Positions 1 through 5,209 of a stretch of DNA of 7,135 nucleotides are shown piece after piece (position 1 is the stretch's first letter; the number at the start of each line of letters is the position of its first letter). The position numbers were made by a program, and so were the translations under genes. The notes under the pieces were generated by a model. That model saw only the letters and a program-made list of their open reading frames with translations. It ran no database searches and was not told the DNA's origin. The DNA comes from Pseudomonadota bacterium (lineage in GTDB: Bacteria > Pseudomonadota > Gammaproteobacteria > CAMYNG01), in contig CP070733.1 of assembly GCA_020347585.1 (NCBI GenBank), positions 477,572-484,706 of the forward strand. The letters are read 5' to 3'.

Positions 1-98
1 ATTTTGTTACTGACCAGACGGAGAATGTGTATCCGATGATAGCGGCGGGCAAGGGACATCATGAGATGCACCTGTCACCAGAAAGAGAGCTGGCCTGA
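1..98 (+). CDS. ilvB: Acetolactate synthase large subunit, C-terminal end (partial)
   Basis: The frame beginning at base 3 is open to a TGA at 96-98 and encodes 31 residues that include TENVYPMIAAGKGHHEM. This is the typical extreme C-terminus of the thiamine-diphosphate-dependent catalytic subunit of acetolactate synthase (the IlvB/IlvI type). The family joins two pyruvates, or pyruvate and 2-ketobutyrate, in the first common step of valine, leucine and isoleucine synthesis. Only the tail is present, so no active-site motif can be checked. The stop lies one base before the ATG of the regulatory subunit, so the two are probably translationally coupled. The assignment rests on this tail and on the gene next door; ilvI would be an equally good name. 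Confidence 0.85.
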   Translation, partial: FVTDQTENVYPMIAAGKGHHEMHLSPERELA

Positions 99-99
99 C

Positions 100-594
100 A
101 TGCGTCACATCATCTCGGTACTTATGGAAAATGAATCGGGCGCGCTGTCGCGCGTTGCCGGCCTGTTTTCGGCCCGTGGTTACAATATCGAATCGCTGAC
201 GGTGGCCCCCACCGAGGATCCGTCGCTGTCACGCATGACCCTGGTTACCAGCGGCTCCGAGGAAATTATCGAGCAGATCACCAAGCAGCTTAACAAACTG
301 GTCGACGTGGTCAGGCTCTCCGACCTCACGGAAGGCACTCACATCGAGCGCGAACTGATGTTGATTAAGGTGCAGGCGGCTGAGTCCGTGCAGCGCGACG
401 AGCTCAAACGCATGACGGACATCTTCCGTGGGCGCATTATCGATGTCACCGATAACACCTACACCATCGAACTAACCGGTACGGGCGACAAGCTCGACGC
501 TTTTCTCGATGCGGTGGATGAGTCCGCTATCCTCGAGACGGTGCGCTCCGGCGCCACCGGCATTGCGCGCGGCGCAAGGAGCCTGCGGATCTAG
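100..594 (+). CDS. ilvN: Acetolactate synthase small (regulatory) subunit
   Basis: This is the regulatory subunit of acetolactate synthase (AHAS), which activates the catalytic subunit and gives it feedback inhibition by valine. The protein has 164 residues, the usual length (E. coli IlvH has 163). Residues 1-78 form the ACT domain, with the motif MENESGALSRVAGLFSARGY; N11, G14 and N29 sit at positions tied to valine binding in IlvH. Residues about 84-158 form the C-terminal AHAS small-subunit domain (IFRGRIIDVT). The frame is open from an earlier ATG at 61, but that start would overlap the end of the large subunit. The ATG at 100 gives the conserved N-terminus MRHIISVLMENESG and has an AG-rich Shine-Dalgarno-like stretch at 82-89 within the end of the upstream gene. 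The gene is also called ilvH. It belongs with the large subunit just upstream and ilvC downstream. Confidence 0.95.
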   Translation: MRHIISVLMENESGALSRVAGLFSARGYNIESLTVAPTEDPSLSRMTLVTSGSEEIIEQITKQLNKLVDVVRLSDLTEGTHIERELMLIKVQAAESVQRDELKRMTDIFRGRIIDVTDNTYTIELTGTGDKLDAFLDAVDESAILETVRSGATGIARGARSLRI

Positions 595-679
595 TGCGAT
601 ACAACGCCGGTTTGCGCTGCGGCCTGTGACAGTCGGGGCCGTCGCGCGACTGCTCGAACCAGTTTCTGTCTTCAGCTAA

Positions 680-695
680 TAAAGTTATTACTTTA
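680..695 (+). other. Small AT-rich stem-loop beside the ilvC ribosome binding site
   Basis: TAAAGT (680-685) and ACTTTA (690-695) form a 6-bp stem with a TATT loop. It overlaps a competing inverted repeat, TAATAA (677-682) and TTATTA (685-690). The stem ends at the first base of the AAGGA ribosome binding site (695-699) of ilvC. The rest of the 112-base ilvN-ilvC gap has a second inverted repeat, CAGTCG (630-635) with CGACTG (647-652), and no convincing promoter or T-tract. The stem is AU-rich and weak; it may be only a low-structure spacer that keeps the site accessible. Confidence 0.3.
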
Positions 696-706
696 AGGAA
701 AGCTCA

Positions 707-1723
707 ATGAATATCTATTACGACAAAGATTGCGACGTTTCGATCATCCGCGGCATGAAGGTGACCATTGTCGGTTACGGTTCGCAGGGGCACGCACACG
801 CCAACAACCTGAAGGACTCCGGTGTAAGTGTTACGGTGGGGCTGCGCGCGGAATCAGCGTCGGTTGCCAAGGCCGAGCAAGCGGGCCTCGACGTCAAGCC
901 GGTGGAAGAGGCTGTGAGCAGCGCTGACCTGGTCATGATTCTTGCGCCGGACGAGCACCAGGCGCGGTTGTACCGTGAGCAGGTAGAACCCAACATCAAG
1001 CAGGGCGGTACGCTGGCGTTTGCCCACGGCTTCAACATTCACTTCGGTCAGGTCGAGCCGCGCGAGGATCTCGATGTCATCATGGTCGCCCCCAAGGGCC
1101 CCGGTCACCTCGTGCGCTCCACCTATACGCAGGGTGGCGGTGTGCCCAGTTTAGTCGCGGTTCATCGCGATGCCTCCGGCAAGGCCAGGGACATTGCACT
1201 TTCCTACGCGTCTGCCAATGGTGGGGGTCGGGCCGGAATCATTGAAACCTCCTTCCGTGAAGAGACCGAAACTGATCTGTTCGGCGAACAGGCGGTATTG
1301 TGCGGAGGCACGACGGCGCTGGTGCAGGCGGGCTTCGAGACACTGGTGGAGGCCGGTTACGCACCGGAGATGGCATACTTCGAATGCCTGCATGAACTCA
1401 AGCTCATTGTCGATCTGATGTACGAGGGCGGCATCGCCAACATGCGCTACTCAATTTCCAACACCGCCGAGTATGGTGATCTGACCCGCGGCCCGCGTGT
1501 GATTACCGACGAGACCCGGGACGAAATGCGCCGCATCCTGGAAGAGATTCAGAACGGCGAATTCGCGCGCGAATTTATCCTTGAGAACCAGAGCGGCGCG
1601 GCGACGCTCAAGGCCAAGCGGCGCATCGGGCGCGAACATGCCATCGAGGAAGTGGGCGGGCGGCTGCGAGACATGATGCCCTGGATCAAGGCCCAGAAGA
1701 TCGTCGACAAGTCGAAAAATTGA
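707..1723 (+). CDS. ilvC: Ketol-acid reductoisomerase (NADP+), class I
   Basis: This enzyme isomerises and reduces 2-acetolactate or 2-aceto-2-hydroxybutyrate to the dihydroxy acids of the valine, leucine and isoleucine pathway, using NADPH and Mg2+. At 338 residues it is the short class I form. The N-terminal Rossmann domain carries VGYGSQGHAHANNL (22-35), and GLR at 45-47 lies in the NADPH specificity loop. H107 in AFAHGFNIH and K130 in APKGPGH are catalytic positions. The knotted helical domain (about 183-328) keeps the metal ligands D190, E194, E226 and E230, with the substrate serine S251. All key residues are present. A clear ribosome binding site, AAGGA at 695-699, sits 7 bases before the ATG. 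It follows ilvN by 112 bases and is probably in the same operon. Confidence 0.98.
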   Translation: MNIYYDKDCDVSIIRGMKVTIVGYGSQGHAHANNLKDSGVSVTVGLRAESASVAKAEQAGLDVKPVEEAVSSADLVMILAPDEHQARLYREQVEPNIKQGGTLAFAHGFNIHFGQVEPREDLDVIMVAPKGPGHLVRSTYTQGGGVPSLVAVHRDASGKARDIALSYASANGGGRAGIIETSFREETETDLFGEQAVLCGGTTALVQAGFETLVEAGYAPEMAYFECLHELKLIVDLMYEGGIANMRYSISNTAEYGDLTRGPRVITDETRDEMRRILEEIQNGEFAREFILENQSGAATLKAKRRIGREHAIEEVGGRLRDMMPWIKAQKIVDKSKN

Positions 1724-1765
1724 TCGCGCACCGCCCGACAATGGGCATGTGACCAACGCCGGGCC

Positions 1766-1779
1766 TGCCATATATGGCA
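1766..1779. repeat. 14-bp perfect palindrome over the start codon of the decarboxylase-like gene
   Basis: TGCCATATATGGCA reads the same on both strands and contains the ATG at 1774-1776. In RNA it could form a 5-bp stem with a TATA loop that holds the first base of the start codon. The gene has no obvious Shine-Dalgarno sequence in front of it. A DNA-binding dyad is the other reading; chance is also possible. Confidence 0.4.
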
Positions 1780-2391
1780 ACCTCAAACCAGTCGATGCTC
1801 GCCCCCGAGGGGCGGCCAATAGTCACCGTCGTTGCGGCGCTGATTCTGGTCGCGCATTTCTTTTTGGGCATCAAGGTATTGTTGCTTTGGCTGCTGCCGG
1901 GTCTGTTGCTGTGGTTATACCGTGACCCGCCACGGGACATCCCGGCCGCGCCGCGCGGGCTGCTGAGCCCGGTCGATGCGCGCGTCGTCGCCATCGAGGA
2001 AGACGATGATCCCTATCTACAACGCCGCGCCATCCGCGTTGATCTACGCATTCCGGTTACCGCGGTGTATACCCTGCGTAGCGTCACCGAAGGGAAGATT
2101 ATGAACCAGTGGTGCCGCGGCAGCAGCGGTCGCGCGCGAACGTTGGCGTTGTGGCTGCAGACCGACGAATCCGACGATATCGTCACCGTCCTAAAACCAG
2201 GCCGCGTGTTGGGTAGCCTAAAGTGCTACGCGCGCTCGGGCGAGCGCGTCGGACAGGGGCAGCGCCAGGGCTTCATTCTGCTTGGCACCGACGTGCAGAT
2301 GTTGCTTCCCACGGGGGTGCGCCTGCGCATCGCCACGGGTGACAAAGTGCTGGCGGGGGCTGATATCATTGCTGACCTGGTGCATGGGTAA
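1774..2391 (+). CDS. Phosphatidylserine decarboxylase family membrane protein, catalytic residues apparently lost
   Basis: The 205-residue product has the layout of short-form phosphatidylserine decarboxylases. Hydrophobic stretches span about 15-48, followed by YRDPPRDIP (49-57), SPVDARV (65-71, family SPADGKV), a middle strand pair ending EGKI (106-109), and GFILLGTDVQMLLP (166-179, family GxIRFGSxVDxxLP). Normal members cut themselves before the serine of the GS motif to make a pyruvoyl group, and decarboxylate phosphatidylserine to phosphatidylethanolamine at the membrane. Here that serine is Thr172. The protein has histidines only at 28 and 204, so the catalytic histidine of the family is absent; Asp68 remains. 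A true decarboxylase role is therefore doubtful. It lies between ilvC (50 bases) and pssA (52 bases), and its neighbour makes the substrate of the family. The start at 1774 is the first ATG after an in-frame stop at 1750-1752; 1795 is an alternative, and neither has a good ribosome binding site. Confidence 0.85.
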   Translation: MATSNQSMLAPEGRPIVTVVAALILVAHFFLGIKVLLLWLLPGLLLWLYRDPPRDIPAAPRGLLSPVDARVVAIEEDDDPYLQRRAIRVDLRIPVTAVYTLRSVTEGKIMNQWCRGSSGRARTLALWLQTDESDDIVTVLKPGRVLGSLKCYARSGERVGQGQRQGFILLGTDVQMLLPTGVRLRIATGDKVLAGADIIADLVHG

Positions 2392-2418
2392 CGGCAGGTG
2401 CCACAGCCTGCCGGCAGG
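2392..2418. repeat. Overlapping inverted repeats between the decarboxylase-like gene and pssA
   Basis: CGGCAGG at 2392-2398 is complementary to CCTGCCG at 2407-2413 (7-bp stem, 8-base loop). A second CGGCAGG copy at 2412-2418 makes CCTGCCGGCAGG (2407-2418) a perfect 12-bp palindrome. The central arm can pair with either copy. It starts one base after the stop of the upstream gene. No T-tract follows, so it is not a standard intrinsic terminator; an mRNA-stability or processing hairpin fits better. Confidence 0.5.
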
Positions 2419-2443
2419 ACATTGGGGCAACGGTTGACAGCAC

Positions 2444-3229
2444 ATGTCTGAGACGGAAAGCCAGGAAGAAGTTCCGGTGAAGCGCAGGCGGCGCGGTATC
2501 TATTTGCTGCCGAACGTCTTTACTACAGCCGCGCTGTTCGCCGGCTTCTATGCCATCGTGGCGTCCATGAAGAGCCATTTCGAGCCTGCCGCGATAGCGA
2601 TATTCATTGCAATGATCTTGGATGGCATCGACGGTCGCGTTGCTCGTCTGACCAATACCCAGAGCGACTTTGGCGCCGAGTACGACAGCCTGTCCGACAT
2701 GATCTCGTTTGGTCTGGCGCCAGCGCTGGTGATGTACCAGTGGACCCTCTCGGGAATGGGCAAGCCCGGCTGGCTGGCAGCGTTCATCTTTACGGCCGCG
2801 GCGGCGCTGCGGTTGGCGCGTTTTAACACCCAGGTCGGCATCGCCGACAAGCGATACTTCCAAGGGCTGCCCAGCCCATCGGCCGCGGCCATTGTGACGG
2901 GATTCGTTTGGGTGGGCGACAGCTACGCCCTATATAACGGGAGCTACAGCATCGTGGCGCTGGTACTTACCATCGTCATCGGGCTGTTAATGGTGAGCAA
3001 CGTACGGTACTACAGTTTCAAGGGCATTGACTGGAAGGGCAAGGTCCCCTTTGTTGTGCCGCTGGTATTCGTGCTGCTCATCGTGTTGGTTTCCTATGAC
3101 CCGCCATTGGTGCTGTTTGCGGGCTTCCTGATCTATGCGCTGTCAGGTCCAGTATTTACCCTGGTCCAGTTGCGCCGGCGCCGCGCAGAACGCAAGGCGC
3201 AGCGCGCACAGGATTCGGCCAGCGAGTAG
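2444..3229 (+). CDS. pssA: CDP-diacylglycerol-serine O-phosphatidyltransferase (phosphatidylserine synthase, membrane type)
   Basis: This integral membrane enzyme transfers a phosphatidyl group from CDP-diacylglycerol to L-serine, giving phosphatidylserine and CMP, the first step toward phosphatidylethanolamine. The CDP-alcohol phosphotransferase signature is complete: D63, G64, A67, R68, G77, D81 and D85 in DGRVARLTNTQSDFGAEYD and the following LSD. Six or more hydrophobic segments follow from about residue 22 (LLPNVFTTAALFAGFYAIVA) to 240. An Arg/Lys-rich N-terminal patch (13-17) precedes the first, and the C-terminal tail is basic (RRRRAERKAQR). At 261 residues it is the Bacillus-type PssA, not the E. 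coli peripheral enzyme. The frame has a TGA at 2435-2437, so the ATG at 2444 is the earliest start; its ribosome binding site is weak. It follows the decarboxylase-like gene by 52 bases and is probably cotranscribed with it. Confidence 0.95.
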   Translation: MSETESQEEVPVKRRRRGIYLLPNVFTTAALFAGFYAIVASMKSHFEPAAIAIFIAMILDGIDGRVARLTNTQSDFGAEYDSLSDMISFGLAPALVMYQWTLSGMGKPGWLAAFIFTAAAALRLARFNTQVGIADKRYFQGLPSPSAAAIVTGFVWVGDSYALYNGSYSIVALVLTIVIGLLMVSNVRYYSFKGIDWKGKVPFVVPLVFVLLIVLVSYDPPLVLFAGFLIYALSGPVFTLVQLRRRRAERKAQRAQDSASE

Positions 3230-3262
3230 CGACCTATCAGGTACCTGTCGCCGGGCAATCTA

Positions 3263-3290
3263 CAGCGGCGGAAATCCCGCTGGTTTCTTG
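3263..3290 (+). terminator. Probable intrinsic terminator after pssA
   Basis: CAGCGG (3263-3268) pairs with CCGCTG (3277-3282) around an 8-base loop, and is followed by the T-rich GTTTCTTG (3283-3290). The stem is GC-rich but short and the T-run is broken. It lies 33 bases after the pssA stop and just before a good promoter, where an operon end would be expected. A weaker dyad, GCGAC (3229-3233) with GTCGC (3247-3251), overlaps the pssA stop. Confidence 0.5.
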
Positions 3291-3314
3291 TCCCACATGC
3301 CTCCACGGTGGGGC

Positions 3315-3343
3315 TTGGCAGCATCGCCGAATCAGGCTATATT
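3315..3343 (+). promoter_or_regulatory. Sigma-70-type promoter for the leuA leader
   Basis: TTGGCA (3315-3320, five of six to the -35 consensus) and TATATT (3338-3343, five of six to the -10 consensus) are separated by exactly 17 bases. The predicted start of transcription is near 3350. It follows the putative pssA terminator and precedes the candidate leader peptide and attenuator, so it would give leuA its own transcript. Confidence 0.65.
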
Positions 3344-3363
3344 CGGATGACATGCAATCCGAA
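3342..3363. promoter_or_regulatory. Near-perfect dyad over the leuA promoter start point (candidate operator)
   Basis: TTCGGAT (3342-3348) and ATCCGAA (3357-3363) are perfect inverted arms. The centre CATG (3351-3354) is also symmetric, so 9 of 11 positions match in each half of a 22-bp site. The dyad overlaps the end of the -10 box and the predicted transcription start, the usual place for a repressor operator. It could instead fold as a 7-bp stem at the 5' end of the RNA if transcription starts at or before 3342, but that is less likely. No known regulator consensus was recognised. Confidence 0.5.
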
Positions 3364-3369
3364 ATGACT

Positions 3370-3474
3370 ATGCACATGTTTGCACGGCACAACGATTTTC
3401 GCCAACCGCGCCGCCCGCTCGGCCGCGGCCCGTGTCTGTGCGCCCCCCTGCTTTCCCTGCGACTGCTGCCCTGA
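3370..3474 (+). CDS. Candidate leucine-rich leader peptide for leuA attenuation
   Basis: A 34-codon frame ends in Leu-Leu-Ser-Leu-Arg-Leu-Leu-Pro and a TGA at 3472-3474. Five of its last eight codons are leucine (CTG CTT, CTG, then CTG CTG at 3448-3468). It is the arrangement expected of a LeuL-type leader peptide, whose translation senses charged tRNA-Leu; E. coli LeuL has 28 residues and a run of four Leu. In-frame ATGs lie at 3352, 3364, 3370 and 3376, and none has a clear ribosome binding site, so the start is uncertain. The frame begins shortly after a predicted transcription start and ends just before two hairpins. CTG is a common codon in such a GC-rich genome, so the run alone is not proof. 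Confidence 0.5.
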   Translation: MHMFARHNDFRQPRRPLGRGPCLCAPLLSLRLLP

Positions 3475-3481
3475 CGGGCAG
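3466..3481 (+). promoter_or_regulatory. Hairpin enclosing the leader stop codon (candidate pause hairpin)
   Basis: CTGCCC (3466-3471) and GGGCAG (3476-3481) form a perfect 6-bp stem with the loop TGAC, which contains the leader stop codon. The last Leu codon is the 5' edge of the stem, so a ribosome stalled on the Leu codons would prevent it from forming, as with the pause hairpin of classical attenuators. Confidence 0.5.
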
Positions 3482-3526
3482 ATACTCGTTCGCGACAAGC
3501 GCTTCACGCGCAATCCACCCAAACGC

Positions 3527-3557
3527 AGGCCAACCCCACGCCGGGCAAGGCCTTTTT
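3527..3557 (+). terminator. Candidate attenuator terminator upstream of leuA
   Basis: AGGCC (3527-3531) pairs with GGCCT (3549-3553). Inside, a symmetric 3x3 internal loop (AAC / CAA) leads to CCC (3535-3537) pairing with GGG (3543-3545) around ACGCC. The stem runs straight into five T (3553-3557). It lies 53 bases after the leader stop and 49 bases before the leuA ATG, inside the leuA transcript, so it would act as an attenuator and not as an operon end. The competing antiterminator could not be identified by hand. Confidence 0.55.
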
Positions 3558-3583
3558 GTGACCGGATCAGTACGTGTCATAAT
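3556..3583 (+). promoter_or_regulatory. Possible second leuA promoter downstream of the attenuator
   Basis: CATAAT (3578-3583, five of six to the -10 consensus) is preceded by TGT, giving an extended -10 element. TTGTGA (3556-3561, four of six) lies 16 bases upstream. Transcripts from here would start near 3590, after the attenuator hairpin, and would give leuA some leucine-independent expression. Evidence is motif match only. Confidence 0.35.
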
Positions 3584-3606
3584 GACCGTTCGAGCGGAGC
3601 AGGACC

Positions 3607-5154
3607 ATGACAGACCAATTAATTGTTTTTGATACCACCTTGCGCGACGGGGAGCAGAGCCCCGGCGCCTCCATGACCCGCGATGAGAAGGTGCGTATCG
3701 CGCGCGCTCTGGAGCGCATGCGGGTGGATGTGATCGAGGCTGGCTTTCCTATTGCCAGCCCCGGCGATTTCGAGGCGGTGCGGGCGGTGGCGCGCGCCGT
3801 CAAGGACAGCACCGTGTGCGGCCTGGCGCGTGCCCTGGACAAGGACATCGACCGCGCCGGCGAGGCGCTCCGGGAGGCCAACAGCGGCCGCATTCATACC
3901 TTCATAGCGACCTCGCCCATCCACATGGAGCAAAAACTGCGCATGAGCCCCGACCAGGTGCTCGAGCAGGCGGTGCGCGCCGTCAGGCACGCTCGGCAGT
4001 ACACCGACAACGTGGAGTTCTCGCCCGAGGATGCGGGCCGCTCGGAGATCGATTTCTTGTGTCGGGTACTCGAGGCGGTAATTGATGCGGGCGCCGGTAC
4101 CGTCAATATCCCGGATACCGTGGGTTACAACGTTCCCGAGCAGTTCGGCAACCTGATCAGCACGCTCCGCGAGCGGGTACCCAATTCCGACCAGGCGGTG
4201 TTCTCGGTGCACTGCCACAATGATCTCGGGCTGGCCGTGGCCAATTCGCTGTCGGCAGTGATGAACGGCGCCCGCCAGGTGGAGTGCACCATCAACGGTT
4301 TGGGCGAACGGGCCGGCAATGCGGCACTCGAAGAGATCGTGATGACCGTCAAGACGCGCCAGGACATCTTTCCCTGTTCAGTCGATCATATCGATACCAC
4401 CCAGATCGTGACAGCATCGAAACTGGTTTCGGGGATCACCGGTTTTGCGGTGCAGCCCAACAAGGCCATCGTCGGGGCCAATGCCTTCGCCCATGAATCG
4501 GGCATACACCAGGACGGTGTGCTCAAAAGCCGCGAGACTTACGAGATTATGCGTGCCGAGGATGTGGGCTGGACTGCCAACCGCATGGTGCTCGGCAAGC
4601 ACTCTGGTCGCAATGCCTTCCGCACTCGGCTTGCCGAGCTGGGTGTGGAGTTCGCATCCGAAGAAGAGCTGAATGATGCCTTCAGCCGCTTCAAGGACCT
4701 CGCCGACAAGAAACACGAGATCTACGATGAAGATCTGCAGGCGCTGGTTACCGAGTCCAACATCGAGGCGGAGAACGAGTTCGTTCGCTTGCTTTTCCTC
4801 AGCGTGTGTTCTCAATCCGGCGAGACGCCCGAGGCTAGCATCACCCTGCGCGTTAACGGCGACGAGCGCCAGTCGAAAGCCGCCGGCGGCGGGCCGGTGG
4901 ATGCTGCGTTCCGTGCGATTGAGTCTATTGTCGCCAGCGGCACCGAGCTGCTGCTGTACTCGGTCAACAACATCACCACCGGCACCGATTCGCAGGGCGA
5001 GGTCACCGTGCGCCTGGAGAAAGGTGGGCGCATTGTCAACGGCCAGGGGGCCGATACGGACATCGTGATCGCTTCGGCCAAGGCCTATGTCAACGCGCTT
5101 AACAAGCTGCGGGCGCCGGTACAACGCGAGCATCCACAGACGGCGGATGTTTAG
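3607..5154 (+). CDS. leuA: 2-isopropylmalate synthase
   Basis: This enzyme condenses acetyl-CoA with 2-ketoisovalerate to 2-isopropylmalate, the committed step of leucine synthesis, and is inhibited by leucine. The protein has 515 residues, as for bacterial type LeuA (E. coli 523). The catalytic TIM barrel occupies about 5-270 and opens with DTTLRDGEQSPGASMT (9-24). The metal ligands D14, H202, H204 (VHCHND) and N238 (GERAGNAA) are all present. HESGIHQDGVLK (296-307) belongs to the linker subdomain with the catalytic histidine, and the leucine-binding regulatory domain covers about 390-500 (AGGGPVDAAFRAIE at 426-439). The start at 3607 has GGAG (3596-3599) 7 bases upstream and gives the expected N-terminus. 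It stands apart from pssA by 377 bases with its own promoter and a probable attenuator, so it is likely regulated by leucine supply separately from the ilv genes. Confidence 0.98.
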   Translation: MTDQLIVFDTTLRDGEQSPGASMTRDEKVRIARALERMRVDVIEAGFPIASPGDFEAVRAVARAVKDSTVCGLARALDKDIDRAGEALREANSGRIHTFIATSPIHMEQKLRMSPDQVLEQAVRAVRHARQYTDNVEFSPEDAGRSEIDFLCRVLEAVIDAGAGTVNIPDTVGYNVPEQFGNLISTLRERVPNSDQAVFSVHCHNDLGLAVANSLSAVMNGARQVECTINGLGERAGNAALEEIVMTVKTRQDIFPCSVDHIDTTQIVTASKLVSGITGFAVQPNKAIVGANAFAHESGIHQDGVLKSRETYEIMRAEDVGWTANRMVLGKHSGRNAFRTRLAELGVEFASEEELNDAFSRFKDLADKKHEIYDEDLQALVTESNIEAENEFVRLLFLSVCSQSGETPEASITLRVNGDERQSKAAGGGPVDAAFRAIESIVASGTELLLYSVNNITTGTDSQGEVTVRLEKGGRIVNGQGADTDIVIASAKAYVNALNKLRAPVQREHPQTADV

Positions 5155-5183
5155 CCCAGGATGATCAACAAGCTACGCGGTAA

Positions 5184-5198
5184 TATGCGATTCGCATA
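5184..5198. repeat. 15-bp palindrome in the leuA-glycosylase gap
   Basis: TATGCGA (5184-5190) and TCGCATA (5192-5198) are perfect inverted arms around a single T. No T-tract follows, so a terminator is unlikely. It ends 11 bases before the start codon of the uracil-DNA glycosylase gene and overlaps a poor -10-like TAATAT (5181-5186). It could be a small operator or a 6-bp RNA stem; the function is unknown. Confidence 0.4.
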
Positions 5199-5209
5199 CG
5201 GGGGCGTGA

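Noticed and set aside
61..99. Upstream ATG at 61 as the ilvN start
   Set aside because: It would add 13 residues not seen in the family and overlap the last codons of the large subunit; the ATG at 100 gives the conserved N-terminus.
630..652. CAGTCG / CGACTG repeat after ilvN as a terminator
   Set aside because: The loop is 11 bases, there is no T-tract, and ilvC lacks a promoter of its own, so termination here is unlikely.
3380..3632. Two frames of 76 and 66 codons in the leuA upstream gap (3380-3610 and 3432-3632)
   Set aside because: Both run through the candidate hairpins and into or up to leuA, lack ribosome sites, and have Arg/Pro/Ala-rich compositions expected from GC-rich noncoding DNA. 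The frame ending at 3474 fits a leader peptide better.
3619..4218. 199-codon minus-strand frame opposite the start of leuA
   Set aside because: Antisense to the conserved catalytic barrel of LeuA, with no independent support.
4378..5133. 251-codon open frame on the minus strand opposite leuA
   Set aside because: It lies wholly antisense to a certain gene, shows no recognisable domain, and is typical of the stop-poor opposite strand in GC-rich DNA.
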